From Spirosomataceae bacterium TFI 002 (GTDB taxonomy: Bacteria; Bacteroidota; Bacteroidia; Cytophagales; Spirosomataceae): 64,000 bases of DNA. Both the position numbers and the translations under genes were made by a program. Every line of letters begins with the position of its first letter. The first letter of the stretch is position 1. The DNA is taken from NCBI GenBank assembly GCA_900230115.1, contig LT907983.1, positions 5,006,774-5,070,773 of the forward strand, read 5' to 3'. Of this stretch, positions 17,453-26,887 are shown in pieces. The notes beneath the pieces are model-generated. The model was given only the letters and a program-made list of their open reading frames with translations, ran no database searches and had not been told where the DNA came from.

Positions 17453-17486
17453 CAAAATTAGTCTATATTTAACCTTATGGCAATAA
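17453..17486 (-). promoter_or_regulatory. Promoter of the VOC gene
   Basis: On the minus strand TTATTG (17486-17481) and TAATTTTG (17460-17453) are 20 bp apart, matching the Bacteroidota -33/-7 consensus (TTG, TAnnTTTG). It sits just upstream of the ATG at 17434 and argues against the longer start at 17455. Confidence 0.6.
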
Positions 17487-17553
17487 CTTACTAATAAGTA
17501 CTATAGTGGATAAAAAGAGTAAATTGCTCATTACTAAGTCTTAATGTGTGTAA

Positions 17554-17865
17554 ATGAATAAAGATATTACTTGCCCTCTAAATTATACGATGAATTTAAT
17601 TGGTACAAAATGGAAACCACTAGTACTATTTCACCTGTTAGATGGCGGCTTGCGTTCTGGAATTCTTCAAAAGAAAATCCCAGGAATTTCGAATAAAATG
17701 TTTACCCAAACGGTAAGAGAGCTAGAAAAAGATGGACTTGTTGCGAGAGAAGTTTTTCCTGTGGTTCCTCCAAAAGTGGAGTACCGTTTAAGTGAAAGAG
17801 GGCGTTCACTTGAACCAATTTTAAGAAGCCTAGATGAATGGGGTTCTAATGACAGTCAAAAGTGA
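17554..17865 (+). CDS. HxlR-family transcriptional regulator
   Basis: The 103-residue winged-helix protein has the HxlR hallmarks: a Cys near the start in DITCPLNYTMNLIG, KWKPLVLFHL, and then PGISNKMFTQTVRELEKDGL and VEYRLSERGRSLEP. HxlR proteins typically respond to reactive electrophiles, often through that cysteine. It is divergent from the VOC gene with a shared 119-bp region, a common regulator-target layout. Confidence 0.9.
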   Translation: MNKDITCPLNYTMNLIGTKWKPLVLFHLLDGGLRSGILQKKIPGISNKMFTQTVRELEKDGLVAREVFPVVPPKVEYRLSERGRSLEPILRSLDEWGSNDSQK

Positions 17866-17964
17866 TTATTTTCGCTTCATCGCTAGATAGCTTTTACGTG
17901 TTTCCGGGAATAAAAAAGCATTGGAATTGCAACTAATAATACTCACCAATGATCGAAAAAGCTT

Positions 17965-18561
17965 TTATACAATGATTCCTAACCCGTTGTGATACGGATA
18001 GTTGTAAGCCTTTTTGCCAGTATCTTTAGCTAAATCAAATACGGCTCTTCTAACTTCAGGGAAACTTTCAGTATCGTGAAAAATACAGCATTTACTATGC
18101 TTTATGGCCCACAAACCACATTCGTAAGTTTCCTTATAACTATGTATTATGTCGACATGAGCAAAGTCGTATTGTTCATTATCTTCTTTTATGTAGTCTC
18201 TATAATCAGATTTTATGAGTTTGATATTTTTAAATTCTGAAACAGAATCTGATGTTTCTAAGTAATGGTCGACTTTTTCTCCTGAGTGTTTATCACCAAT
18301 AAATATGTCAATACCTTTTACTTCCTTAAAATAGTTAGAAAAAACGACCGTAGAGTAACAGTATTCTGCACCAAATTCAATGCATTTATCTCTTTTTATA
18401 TCGAAGCGTTGGAGAATATCCTCAATAATTAACTCCAAACCTTTCCAAGCAGATGTAACATCTAATGTGTTTTCAGGAACTGACTTTCTATTTGGTTTAT
18501 AAACTTCTATTGGATAGTTGATTTTGGAAAGGCGTTTCCTTAGACTATTTCTTAAGTTCAT
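17965..18561 (-). CDS. Class I SAM-dependent methyltransferase-like protein
   Basis: The 198-residue protein shows a Rossmann-like methyltransferase pattern: CIEFGAEYCYSTVVFSNYF as the glycine-poor motif I region, VKGIDIFIG as motif II, and FAHVDIIHSYKETYECGLWA as motif IV, similar to Methyltransf_24 proteins acting on small molecules or sugars. Motif I lacks the usual GxGxG, so activity is uncertain. It is alone on its strand, convergent with the HxlR gene. Confidence 0.65.
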   Translation of the reverse strand: MNLRNSLRKRLSKINYPIEVYKPNRKSVPENTLDVTSAWKGLELIIEDILQRFDIKRDKCIEFGAEYCYSTVVFSNYFKEVKGIDIFIGDKHSGEKVDHYLETSDSVSEFKNIKLIKSDYRDYIKEDNEQYDFAHVDIIHSYKETYECGLWAIKHSKCCIFHDTESFPEVRRAVFDLAKDTGKKAYNYPYHNGLGIIV

Positions 18562-18691
18562 TTTGTATGTTTAAGTAGCTCGGCTAATATGTGATTTTAA
18601 GGTCCTTAGCAAATTGATTTTCTTAATCAATGAACTCAAAAGGAAAGCAAATGTTTTTGGCTAGCGTATATTGATTTGAAGGGTGTTGATA

Positions 18692-18727
18692 TAAAAAGCA
18701 CTCCTAAGCAATGTAGTTTAGGAGTGC
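18692..18727 (-). terminator. Rho-independent terminator of leuA
   Basis: A perfect 10-bp stem GCACTCCTAA / TTAGGAGTGC with a 10-nt loop is followed on the minus strand by TTTTTAT, 10 bp after the leuA stop codon. Confidence 0.85.
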
Positions 18728-18736
18728 GTCAAAATC

Positions 18737-20419
18737 TTATTTATTCATCAACACCTGAGCTCTGTTGTAGGCTGAGATCAATGCATTCACACCTGATCTT
18801 CGGATACTTGTGTGTTCGCCGCAACCCCAAAATCTTATGGAAGGGTCAGCTTTCATGGAAAGTTGTAAATAGGAGACGGACACAGAAGCGGAGCTATGTC
18901 CAATAGAGTGAGAACGATATTGTTCTACATTAAAGTCTTTCCAGCCTTGCTGCTGCATGGCATAAACCACAGAGTTGATAGGGCCATTTCCTCTACCTTC
19001 TAGCACCATTTCCTTCCCATTGTATACGACTGTAACGGTAGACTCAACCTCTACTTCATTCAGTTCTTTGGCTTCATAGTTTTTGAGGTCAATGATATCA
19101 GTACGGTTCACAAACTCTTTTTGAAACTCAGTTTGAATTTCCTTAAATGTGAGCTCTCTACCGTATTGATCTGCCAAACCATTAATGTACAAGCCCACTT
19201 CTGGGTGCATTTTCTTGGGAAGGTCATAATCAAATTCTCTATTTAAAATATAGGCAACGCCACCTTTTCCACTTTGACTATTGATTCTAATAATGGCTTC
19301 ATAGCTTCGTCCTATATCGTTAGGGTCAATAGTTAAATATGGGACTTCCCAGTTAATCTCATTTTCACCTCTCAAGTCCATGCCTTTTTTAATAGCATCT
19401 TGATGGCTACCACTAAAAGCGGTGAACACCAACTCTCCAGCATAAGGGTGGCGTTTATGAATGTCCATGCCAGTGTTTTTTTCGTATACTCTACGAACCG
19501 CGTCGATATCTGAGAAGTCAAGGCCAGTTTGAATACCATGGCTATTCATATTAAGAGCCAATGTGACTAAATCCAAGTTGCCAGTGCGTTCCCCGTTTCC
19601 AAACAGTGTGCCTTCCACGCGATCAGCTCCAGCTAATAAGCCTAATTCGGTAGCCGCAATTCCTGTACCTCGGTCATTATGTGTATGTAAGCTAACTATA
19701 ACCGAATCTCTGTTTTTGATTTTACGACAAAACCATTCAATTTGATCTGCGTAAGTATTGGGCATATTCCATTCTACAGTAGATGGAAGGTTGAGTATAA
19801 TTTTGTTTTCTGGTGTAGGTCCCCAACTATCTATTACTGCCTCACATACTTCTATGGCATAGTCTTCTTCGGTATCTGAAAAGCTTTCTGGTGAGTACTC
19901 TAATGTAATGTTTGTTCCAGGGACTTCACTTAAAAGTGATTTTATTAACAGAGTGCCATCTACAGCAATTGCTTTAATTGCATCTTTAGTAGCGTTGCCA
20001 AACGTAACCTTACGCTGTAGCCTTGAGGTAGAATTGTATAAATGTACAATTGCATTCTTTACCCCTTCCAGTGACTCAAATGTTCTACGAATAAGTGGTT
20101 CGCGAGCTTGAACAAGGACTTGAATTCTAACATCATCAGGAATGAGCTTTTCTTCAACTAAAGTTCTTAGAAATTTAAATTCTGTTTCGGAGGCTGAGGG
20201 AAAGCCAACTTCGATATCTTTAAAACCAATAGCTACTAATTGCTTAAATAAAGCAACTTTTTGGTTTATGTTCATCGGTACGGGAAGGGCCTGATTACCA
20301 TCTCGTAGATCTACACTGCACCAAATTGGGGCTTTTGTTAGTGTTCGATCGGGCCATTCGCGGTCCTTTAAAGCAATAGGTTTAAAGGGTGTATACTTAT
20401 TTATGTTAGATGATTTCAT
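18737..20419 (-). CDS. leuA: 2-isopropylmalate synthase
   Basis: The 560-residue enzyme condenses acetyl-CoA with 2-ketoisovalerate, the first step of leucine synthesis. The TIM barrel opens with APIWCSVDLRDGNQALPVPM, a metal-binding DLRDG signature, has the second signature SLHTHNDRGTGIAATELG and the GNGERTGNLDLV loop. The C-terminal ~130 residues contain the regulatory alpha/beta domain (RGNGPINSVVYAMQQQGW). The length and the CSVDLRDGNQAL phrase place it in the long LeuA class found in actinobacteria and some Bacteroidota, not the E. coli class. No other leu or ilv genes are adjacent; a terminator follows. Confidence 0.95.
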   Translation of the reverse strand: MKSSNINKYTPFKPIALKDREWPDRTLTKAPIWCSVDLRDGNQALPVPMNINQKVALFKQLVAIGFKDIEVGFPSASETEFKFLRTLVEEKLIPDDVRIQVLVQAREPLIRRTFESLEGVKNAIVHLYNSTSRLQRKVTFGNATKDAIKAIAVDGTLLIKSLLSEVPGTNITLEYSPESFSDTEEDYAIEVCEAVIDSWGPTPENKIILNLPSTVEWNMPNTYADQIEWFCRKIKNRDSVIVSLHTHNDRGTGIAATELGLLAGADRVEGTLFGNGERTGNLDLVTLALNMNSHGIQTGLDFSDIDAVRRVYEKNTGMDIHKRHPYAGELVFTAFSGSHQDAIKKGMDLRGENEINWEVPYLTIDPNDIGRSYEAIIRINSQSGKGGVAYILNREFDYDLPKKMHPEVGLYINGLADQYGRELTFKEIQTEFQKEFVNRTDIIDLKNYEAKELNEVEVESTVTVVYNGKEMVLEGRGNGPINSVVYAMQQQGWKDFNVEQYRSHSIGHSSASVSVSYLQLSMKADPSIRFWGCGEHTSIRRSGVNALISAYNRAQVLMNK

Positions 20420-20788
20420 TCTTTTTCTTAAATCCTAAATTCCAGAAGCGAACAATTCCTCGAAAGGGAGGTGAGCTTTCTATGCCGTAAATATGCACTC
20501 ATTTTTTGAAGGAATGAAACTTCAAAAACAGAACGTTGACAAGTAATTAAGATTTATTCAAAATAATTGATCAAAAATGGGCTTTGTCCAATTTCTTGAT
20601 TTATCGGTATCTGAGTTTTAAATCAAAAGTTTAACGGAGTTCAATTATTGGTGGAAGATTCAATCAGTCTTTTTTAGCGTTAAGTTAAAAAGATGGGCTC
20701 AGGCTTTCTTGTATTTTGATAAGTACTTCAAGGTATTTTCCTAAGGTTTTCAACTGGATTGGAGGCCACAATTTGATTTTAATTAAAC
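20420..20788. other. Intergenic region without a gene
   Basis: These 369 bp upstream of leuA and downstream of the DJ-1 gene hold no supportable ORF, clear terminator or RNA. A TATTTACGG sequence about 75 bp before leuA is only a weak -7 candidate. I could not identify a leucine-rich leader peptide or T-box. Confidence 0.4.
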
Positions 20789-21580
20789 TTAGTTAGCTTC
20801 AAATTCAGAAAGGGCTTTCATGAATAATAAGTTGAAAGCTGTACCCGAAAAAGGGTTTTGACTGGTTACCAAGTTTCTGTCTTTTACAGCATAGTTTGCT
20901 TTGGGAAGCTTTTGCTTGTACTTTAATCCCATCTGTTTTAGCTGCTTTGCTATTTTTCTGTTTTTAGGTTTACCTTTCATAATAAACTTTTCAATGACAA
21001 ATTCTTCCATAGGCGAAACCGAGTTCACTTTAAAACCAATGTAAGGATTCTCTTCTTTGGGAATAGTCAAAATGAGGCTAGGGGCGTGGCAAATAAGACC
21101 TGTAGGTTTACCTTCTTTTGCAAAATGCTTGAGTAAAACAGGGATGTTTTTGTCTTCTATAAGGTCTATCATTAAACCTTGCCCTCCTGGAATGACTAAG
21201 CCGATGTAATCATCACTTTTTCCAATTGCTTTTTCGAGAGAAATAGGAGTATTAAAAGATTGGTCTTCTTTTATAAAACTGATAGCTTCAGCCTTTAAGC
21301 TTGGTTGACTTTTCCAATAATCATCATTAAGACTTTCGTTGTCAATTGTAGAAACAATTCCATTTGGAGTTGCAATGTCTACAGCGTAACCAGCACCTTT
21401 AACGGCTTCATAGGCAAAATAGAACTCATTAAGGAAAACTCCAGTTTGTCTTTGTTTTACGCCTTTGTTTAGTTCTAAAGTGTTTGCAGCACTTAATACA
21501 AACAAGACTTTTTTGTCTTGTGCATGAAGTTCTAATTGGGTCAATGTCATCGCAGTGAGTAGTATTAATATGTTTTTCAT
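20789..21580 (-). CDS. Secreted DJ-1/PfpI family protein
   Basis: This 263-residue protein has a signal peptide (ending LELHAQ) and a DJ-1/PfpI fold with the nucleophile elbow TGLICHAPSLIL, the cysteine about residue 157, and an early Glu-containing helix EFYFAYEAVKGAGY. The C-terminal VKDRNLVTSQNPFSGTAFN is typical of the glutamine-amidotransferase-like subgroup. Likely function is a glyoxalase-III or deglycase-like hydrolase in the periplasm, but activity is uncertain. It is 6 bp downstream of a RidA-family gene, so they form an operon. A fragment of a related gene survives at 40153. Confidence 0.88.
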   Translation of the reverse strand: MKNILILLTAMTLTQLELHAQDKKVLFVLSAANTLELNKGVKQRQTGVFLNEFYFAYEAVKGAGYAVDIATPNGIVSTIDNESLNDDYWKSQPSLKAEAISFIKEDQSFNTPISLEKAIGKSDDYIGLVIPGGQGLMIDLIEDKNIPVLLKHFAKEGKPTGLICHAPSLILTIPKEENPYIGFKVNSVSPMEEFVIEKFIMKGKPKNRKIAKQLKQMGLKYKQKLPKANYAVKDRNLVTSQNPFSGTAFNLLFMKALSEFEAN

Positions 21581-21586
21581 TAAAAA

Positions 21587-22000
21587 TTATTTTGCCGCGA
21601 TGATTTCGATTTCAATAAGACAATTGGGTACAGTTGCCAATACCGGAAGCGGAATAACAGAGCTGGCTGGGAAGTTTTCGGCTTTCCATTCTTGAGCCGC
21701 TACCGCAATAAGAATTTGTTTTTTCTCAATAGTGAAATCAGCAATGTAAACAGCCTGCTTGACCACGTCGTTAATAGTTAGGCCAACTTCGCTTAGTGCA
21801 GCTTTTATATTTTGTACGGTTCTTCTTACTTGTTCTTCAAAGTCTAAAGAAACTAGTTTGCCGTTTCGATCAGATCCCCATTGTCCAGAGAAATAGTAAA
21901 GTTCTTTACCACTAGGGACTTTTGCAATGTGCGAAAATCCATTTTTCCTTGGGTCAAATAATTCGGTAGGGTTGATGAAAGCGTTTTTCTCTTGTGTCAT
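21587..22000 (-). CDS. RidA-family protein
   Basis: The 137-residue protein fits the YjgF/YER057c/UK114 fold: YYFSGQWGSDRNGKLV near the start, then EEQVRRTVQNIKAAL and, near the end, ASSVIPLPVLATVPNCLIEIE. Canonical RidA deaminates reactive enamines; here the usual catalytic Arg phrase (RSxV) is ASSV, so this is probably a non-canonical Rid member. It is co-transcribed with the DJ-1 gene. Confidence 0.87.
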   Translation of the reverse strand: MTQEKNAFINPTELFDPRKNGFSHIAKVPSGKELYYFSGQWGSDRNGKLVSLDFEEQVRRTVQNIKAALSEVGLTINDVVKQAVYIADFTIEKKQILIAVAAQEWKAENFPASSVIPLPVLATVPNCLIEIEIIAAK

Positions 22001-22071
22001 ATTTATGTTTTAAATAATGCACAAAGGTGTTGCTTGCTGTAGACATACGCATTTACATATGTAAAGAAATG

Positions 22072-22647
22072 CTATGCTTTACTATTTTGACTTCTAATTC
22101 TACTAAGTTGTGTAGGGGTTATACCGAGGTAAGACGCAATGTGGTATTGAGGAATACGTTGTTCCAATTGTGGATAATCGCTTTGAAATATTTCGTATCT
22201 CTTATTTGCTTCCAAGAGTACAATCTCGACTTCTCGTTTTTCTTTATCTACGAAATAGTATTCTGCAATTTTTCGAAGTAATCTTTCTAGGTCTTGATGT
22301 TCGTCCAATAAGTCGATTAGTTTTTTATAATCACCTACTAGTAATTTACAATCTGTCAAAGCTTGTTGGTTGATTAAATTTGGTTGCTGACTTATCAATG
22401 ATGAAAAACCACCTACCAAACTATTTTCAATGAAAAAGTGCTTATTGTACTCTTGCCCAGAACTATTTCGATAAAATGCTCTTATAATACCCTCTTGCAA
22501 GAAACCGAATTTTTTGGCAAGTGCTCCTTCGCTTATAAAATACTCCCCTTTGTTGAGTGTTTGTTCCGTAAATAGTACTTCCAATTTAGCCCATGTGTGA
22601 GCTTGAATTGGTGAGATATTGTTAAAAAAGGTATATAAATCGTTCAT
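22072..22647 (-). CDS. Crp/Fnr-family transcriptional regulator
   Basis: The start ATG at 22647 (MNDLYTFFNNIS) gives the typical 191-residue size; a longer frame to 22728 would overlap the upstream gene by 47 bp. A cNMP-like beta barrel is followed by the C-terminal helix RIPQYHIASYLGITPTQLSRI. It lies between a 7-TM gene upstream and the RidA/DJ-1 pair downstream, and likely regulates the latter. Resembles the regulators at 3803 and 49776. Confidence 0.87.
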   Translation of the reverse strand: MNDLYTFFNNISPIQAHTWAKLEVLFTEQTLNKGEYFISEGALAKKFGFLQEGIIRAFYRNSSGQEYNKHFFIENSLVGGFSSLISQQPNLINQQALTDCKLLVGDYKKLIDLLDEHQDLERLLRKIAEYYFVDKEKREVEIVLLEANKRYEIFQSDYPQLEQRIPQYHIASYLGITPTQLSRIRSQNSKA

Positions 22648-22681
22648 TGAAAACTCTTTCTGATTTGGAATATGTAACACT

Positions 22682-23725
22682 TTATTCCATTGCCATTTCA
22701 ATCCTTTCTTTAAAACGAGTAGGCTCATCTACATATAAACCAATGATTCTAAACTTCTTTTTCATTCCGTACAAACCGACTAATTCATTCTCGTTCTTTA
22801 AATGAATTATCGTGTTATGACTTTCGAGTTCTCCTAGTGGTGAAAGTGTTTTAGTTAGTGGATCTTTTTCCAATGTTCTACTTGAAAATTCGATTTGATT
22901 TATATCCGAAAATGCTATTTTTACTTCATTCATGATGCCATATTTTAGAATCAAACTACTTGGGTTGATACTTATAGGACGCTGAGAAAGGGATTTTGCA
23001 AAACCGAAAACTTGAATTGCAGTATATGCACTCAATCCAGTGAGAATCCAAGCAACGATAATATTCCAATGGCCTAGTAAGAAGTGTAAACCAACTGTTT
23101 CGATACCAATAATCAATATAAAGGCATAAAATAAGGCAGGTGATCCACTGTTTTTGTGATACGAAAATTCATTACTCGCCAATGGACGTGTTCTCCAATT
23201 TATAAAACCATAATAGAAGACAGCAACTTCCGTGGCAAATGGTAGTATTAGCTTTTTGGGTAGAATCTCAGCACAAGTGTTTTTCAATGCATTGAAAAAG
23301 TCGGGTGTTTCATCTTTGATACTTTTATAAGCTTTTAGTGCTTTTCGAACTTTAATAATTACAAAAGTGAACACAGAAACCTCAATGATGGGTAAAGCCC
23401 AAGTTTTAAATAAAGTTAAATAGGTTTGGCTTTCTTTTGGCAAAAAGTAAGTACCAACTACGAGGCCCAAAATCATAACTGGCACAACTGTAGTTTTGGG
23501 AATATCAGTTTTTCGAATGAGTAAAAAATATACAAGAGGAACAGTTAAGACAAGATCAGCGGTAATTCCAAAGGTAAAGAGGCTACTTTCTGTAATTAAG
23601 GGTGATTTCATTATAAAAATGAGGATACTTATTAGTACTACAGGAATTCCGAAAGAGAGTAGGTTTCTATTTATGACCATTTTCTGTAAACGTAACATTT
23701 GGTTTAGAACAGCAAACTGAGCCAT
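22682..23725 (-). CDS. Multi-pass membrane protein with a C-terminal PH-like region
   Basis: I do not recognise the family. The 347-residue protein has about seven hydrophobic segments: the first in SFGIPVVLISILIFIM, four more by residue 130, then a cytoplasmic loop, then two around FYAFILIIGIETVGLHFLL and IIVAWILTGLSAYTAIQV. The last ~100 residues (from SINPSSLILKYG to the end) read like a bacterial PH domain, with IAFSDINQIEFSS. It is 34 bp upstream of a Crp regulator on the same strand. The start may also be at a later Met (MVINRNLL). Confidence 0.7.
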   Translation of the reverse strand: MAQFAVLNQMLRLQKMVINRNLLSFGIPVVLISILIFIMKSPLITESSLFTFGITADLVLTVPLVYFLLIRKTDIPKTTVVPVMILGLVVGTYFLPKESQTYLTLFKTWALPIIEVSVFTFVIIKVRKALKAYKSIKDETPDFFNALKNTCAEILPKKLILPFATEVAVFYYGFINWRTRPLASNEFSYHKNSGSPALFYAFILIIGIETVGLHFLLGHWNIIVAWILTGLSAYTAIQVFGFAKSLSQRPISINPSSLILKYGIMNEVKIAFSDINQIEFSSRTLEKDPLTKTLSPLGELESHNTIIHLKNENELVGLYGMKKKFRIIGLYVDEPTRFKERIEMAME

Positions 23726-23834
23726 GGCTTGCTGTATTTTTTTACAAGTTCATAATAGTTTCGGATAAAGTCAATGTTTTAGTGTTATCGGGTAATTCCT
23801 CTTTGTGAGTAGCAATTTTGAGTTCGAATTTAAC

Positions 23835-24788
23835 TTACTTTTCGCAAACCCATATGCTTCTAGTGAACTTCGATTTTCCTCTTTTCTCGACCCTGCAAAA
23901 GTCAGTAACCTTAAGTCCACATTTTTGGATAATAGGTTCAATGTCCGTTATAGAAACAATCACAATCCTATTTGTCAGCTTTGCTACAGATTCTATGATG
24001 TTTGTAGTTATGGTATCATCGGAATAAGTAGTTAAGTTGTACGGAAGGTCGATGATGGAGGCGTCGTACTTTTTGTCAATGTCTTTGATATCTGAGCGAT
24101 ATACATTGGCTTCATATTCATAGAAAGCTAAGTTCTCTCTCGTATTTTTGCATGCCTTCCAATTCAAATCGCAACCTTCTATCTTGAATCCAGAAATACA
24201 CGCTTCCAACATTATGGTTCCCACGCCACAACAAGCGTCCAATAACTGAGTGCTTTTATCACCTTTTGCAGCAATGCTAACTAGCGTTTTGGCAATATTC
24301 ATGCTAATAGAATTGCTGAAAGAACAGGGCTTTTGTTTATGTTTTTGCCAGTCGGAATTGTGTTTCACCAATACTCCGAAATACCATAAACCCTGGTAAG
24401 TACAAATTGCATAAGTTATGGTGGGGTTCTCGTAATTGGGTTCACCTTCTATACAATGCCCAATGTCATTTAGCTTTTTACGTCTTTCGTCATAAGCTGT
24501 TTCATCACCATTCAATATCAAATATTCGGCTTTAAAACCTTCGATTTCAATTCTTTGAGACTTTACACTTTCTATCAATTCTGAATAATCATTGGAAGTA
24601 GATATTATCTCAAAACGGGTTTTAATAAAGGGGCTAATTGAAGGTTCAACTTCGATATTGGAAAAAAGCAATTTATCGTTCTCTTCTTTCTCAAAAACTT
24701 GTCGTGATTCTAGCTTGCATAAGTCGCTATGGTGAAAGTCGTACTTATAAGAATATATATAGCTAGTTGTGGCTGTTTGTGGTGTCAA
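23835..24788 (-). CDS. Trm11/UPF0020-like RNA methyltransferase
   Basis: The 317-residue protein has a C-terminal Rossmann methyltransferase with motif I LLDACCGVGTIMLEA near residue 182 and a motif IV written DLPYN instead of the usual (D/N)PPY; this resembles RNA N2-guanine methyltransferases (Trm11/TrmG14). The N-terminal part has no clear THUMP signature but has a region with CSFSNSISMNIAKTLV, which matches the linker seen before the catalytic domain in the family. The frame has only a TTG start at 24788 near its upstream stop. Target RNA unknown. Confidence 0.75.
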   Translation of the reverse strand: MTPQTATTSYIYSYKYDFHHSDLCKLESRQVFEKEENDKLLFSNIEVEPSISPFIKTRFEIISTSNDYSELIESVKSQRIEIEGFKAEYLILNGDETAYDERRKKLNDIGHCIEGEPNYENPTITYAICTYQGLWYFGVLVKHNSDWQKHKQKPCSFSNSISMNIAKTLVSIAAKGDKSTQLLDACCGVGTIMLEACISGFKIEGCDLNWKACKNTRENLAFYEYEANVYRSDIKDIDKKYDASIIDLPYNLTTYSDDTITTNIIESVAKLTNRIVIVSITDIEPIIQKCGLKVTDFCRVEKRGKSKFTRSIWVCEK

Positions 24789-24896
24789 GTCGCAAATTTC
24801 ATCAATTTGATTAACAAAATCATCCTAAAGTTGGGCATATGCCAAATAGGATGAAAACAAAATGAATGTCTAGGTGCCAATGTTTAAAACCAGGCT

Positions 24897-26054
24897 TTAG
24901 TTTGATTGAATTTCCAAGATGGTTCCGGCAATGTGGCGAGTACTATTTTCTTTGTTAAAATAGTAGACTACCAATACGTGATTTTCATTTAATAACACTG
25001 GCCAAGTATATCCAATGTCGGTGCTTCCACCATCATCTCTCAAAATAATTTCTGGAGCTGTGGCGAAATTGGTGCATTCGGCGTTTAAGATTCGAGCTCG
25101 AATTCCGTAGGGTTTGTGACGGTAACCGTATGTTAGCAATACTCGGCCATCGGGAAGTTCTAAAACATTGAGCGGATGTCCTTGAAAGCCCATACTTTCC
25201 CACTTGAATGTATCGCCGCCATCTTTAGACCTAGCGATACAAGCTTGGCCATCCATACCTGCAGTTCTTAAAAAGCCTACTAAATCTCCTGCTGGCGTTT
25301 CGTAAATGGAAGATTCATTGAATGAAATTTTCTCATCTGTAGCGACTACACTTTTGTATTCCCAAGAAAGGCCTTTGTCTTTTGAAACTAACAAATAATT
25401 GGAGGTTTTCTTATTTTTATCGTTTGCTGCTACTATCCAGTATACTTTTCCATCTTTACCTTCATACATTGCTCCTCTGTTGTAGGCAGGAACAGGAACG
25501 CCGTAGGCATTGAAATTCTCCTCCTGTACTATATTTGGAGGGTAAATAGGTGATGACCAAGTTTTACCCGCGTCCGTAGATCTTAAAATATATCCACCTA
25601 AGAAAATGGCTCCATCACCTGCATTTAAATAAGGCTTTTTGATATTCTTTAGGCCATCTGGATTCACAAAGGCCCAACCATAACTTGAGCATAAAATGGT
25701 TTTGTCCTTCAGTTGTATGAGACAAGGGTCTTGAGATCCTCCATAGGGATGTGCATAAATGAGCTCAGGTACTTTTGTCCAAGATTCACCATCAGTTGAC
25801 CGAAGTTTGACCAAATAGCTATTAGGGTCAGTGTGGTCGGTTCCTTTTTCTCCAAATATTTTTCGATCAGGAGCTCGTCTGAAAGCCAAAAGAAATTCGT
25901 TTTCTGAATTCTTAATAATGGACGGAAAAGAGGAATGAAAAGAAGAGTCTTGATAGATGATAATGTCCTTTACTTTTTTTAAACCCTGAGCATTACCACT
26001 TAAAATAATGGAAAAGAAAAATAGGGCAGCAGATAGGAAAATATATTTCTTCAT
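24897..26054 (-). CDS. Secreted sialidase-like (BNR/Asp-box) protein
   Basis: The signal peptide ends near SGNAQ. Four Asp boxes of the type S-x-D-x-G-x-T-W are visible: STDGESWTK, STDAGKTWSS, SKDKGLSWEY and SKDGGDTFKW, one per blade, as in six-bladed sialidase propellers. An early FRRAP phrase supplies an arginine that may bind carboxylate as in GH33 enzymes. A role in glycan degradation outside the cytoplasm is likely; actual sialidase activity is not shown, as many Bacteroidota paralogs act on other sugars. Confidence 0.85.
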   Translation of the reverse strand: MKKYIFLSAALFFFSIILSGNAQGLKKVKDIIIYQDSSFHSSFPSIIKNSENEFLLAFRRAPDRKIFGEKGTDHTDPNSYLVKLRSTDGESWTKVPELIYAHPYGGSQDPCLIQLKDKTILCSSYGWAFVNPDGLKNIKKPYLNAGDGAIFLGGYILRSTDAGKTWSSPIYPPNIVQEENFNAYGVPVPAYNRGAMYEGKDGKVYWIVAANDKNKKTSNYLLVSKDKGLSWEYKSVVATDEKISFNESSIYETPAGDLVGFLRTAGMDGQACIARSKDGGDTFKWESMGFQGHPLNVLELPDGRVLLTYGYRHKPYGIRARILNAECTNFATAPEIILRDDGGSTDIGYTWPVLLNENHVLVVYYFNKENSTRHIAGTILEIQSN

Positions 26055-26222
26055 TCTTTATTGGTTAATCACCTTGCTAAAGATAGTAACTATAAAGGAA
26101 TTCTTTTAACAAGCCCAATGCTCAATTAAGACAAGGCTACTCAGTTTTAATGAGCGGATAGAAGTGAACGTTGCTTTTCGAACCTTTTACGATTTCCAAA
26201 CTTCGATAAATTTCGTCGGGCT

Positions 26223-26741
26223 TTAATTTAAACTCTCAGCAATAAGCTCCAAAAGGAAGGTTTCACGCTCGATAGACATGCCCTTTTTCTCGCTCGTCGC
26301 CATGGTTTTTATGTTATGAGCTATGGCTTCATGAATATTAATCCAAATAGCTTTCATGCCATTTTTGGTTTCGTAAGATTCCAATTTTGAGAGTCCAAGC
26401 TCTTTATTAACCTCACATGTATAGCAATAGGAAATTATGTGCTGAACGTCGAAATCTGGCTTATGCCAAGGTCTGAATTCTTCGTAAACACCAAAAGGCT
26501 TTATGTTTTTGATATCTATGGCTCCGGTTTCTTCATTAAGCTCACGCATCATTCCCTCAATTTTATCTTCTCCCACATCTAAGCCTCCACCAGGAAGGCT
26601 ATAGTCCTCATATCTTTCGGTGTAAAGCAGTAAAATAGTACTTCCTTGGATGGCTATACTTCTTGTTGCTAGTCTTTTGAAAATGGTTTTATTTTCTAAA
26701 GTTTTTATTTCAGGATGGTAATGCGTTTTTAAAACTTGCAT
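26223..26741 (-). CDS. Nudix hydrolase
   Basis: The 172-residue protein contains a full Nudix box, GGGLDVGEDKIEGMMRELNE followed by ETGA, fitting Gx5Ex7REUxEExGU. It has no signal peptide. The substrate (a nucleoside diphosphate derivative) cannot be told. A TACTTTTG -7 box lies 22-29 bp upstream of the ATG. Confidence 0.92.
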   Translation of the reverse strand: MQVLKTHYHPEIKTLENKTIFKRLATRSIAIQGSTILLLYTERYEDYSLPGGGLDVGEDKIEGMMRELNEETGAIDIKNIKPFGVYEEFRPWHKPDFDVQHIISYCYTCEVNKELGLSKLESYETKNGMKAIWINIHEAIAHNIKTMATSEKKGMSIERETFLLELIAESLN

Positions 26742-26762
26742 TTAAGGCAGCTCATTTTTTTG

Positions 26763-26770
26763 CAAAAGTA
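26763..26770 (-). promoter_or_regulatory. -7 promoter element for the Nudix gene
   Basis: TACTTTTG on the minus strand matches TAnnTTTG perfectly 22 bp before the start codon. No convincing -33 TTG is present at the expected spacing. Confidence 0.4.
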
Positions 26771-26887
26771 GGCTATAAAGTGAGAAGATAAATTAAAAGT
26801 TTATGAGCTTTAATAATTACAATTCATGCGGAATGGGTTTTACTGCTTAGATTTGCTCCGTGATTGTAGTTTGATTTCCAATCCTTT

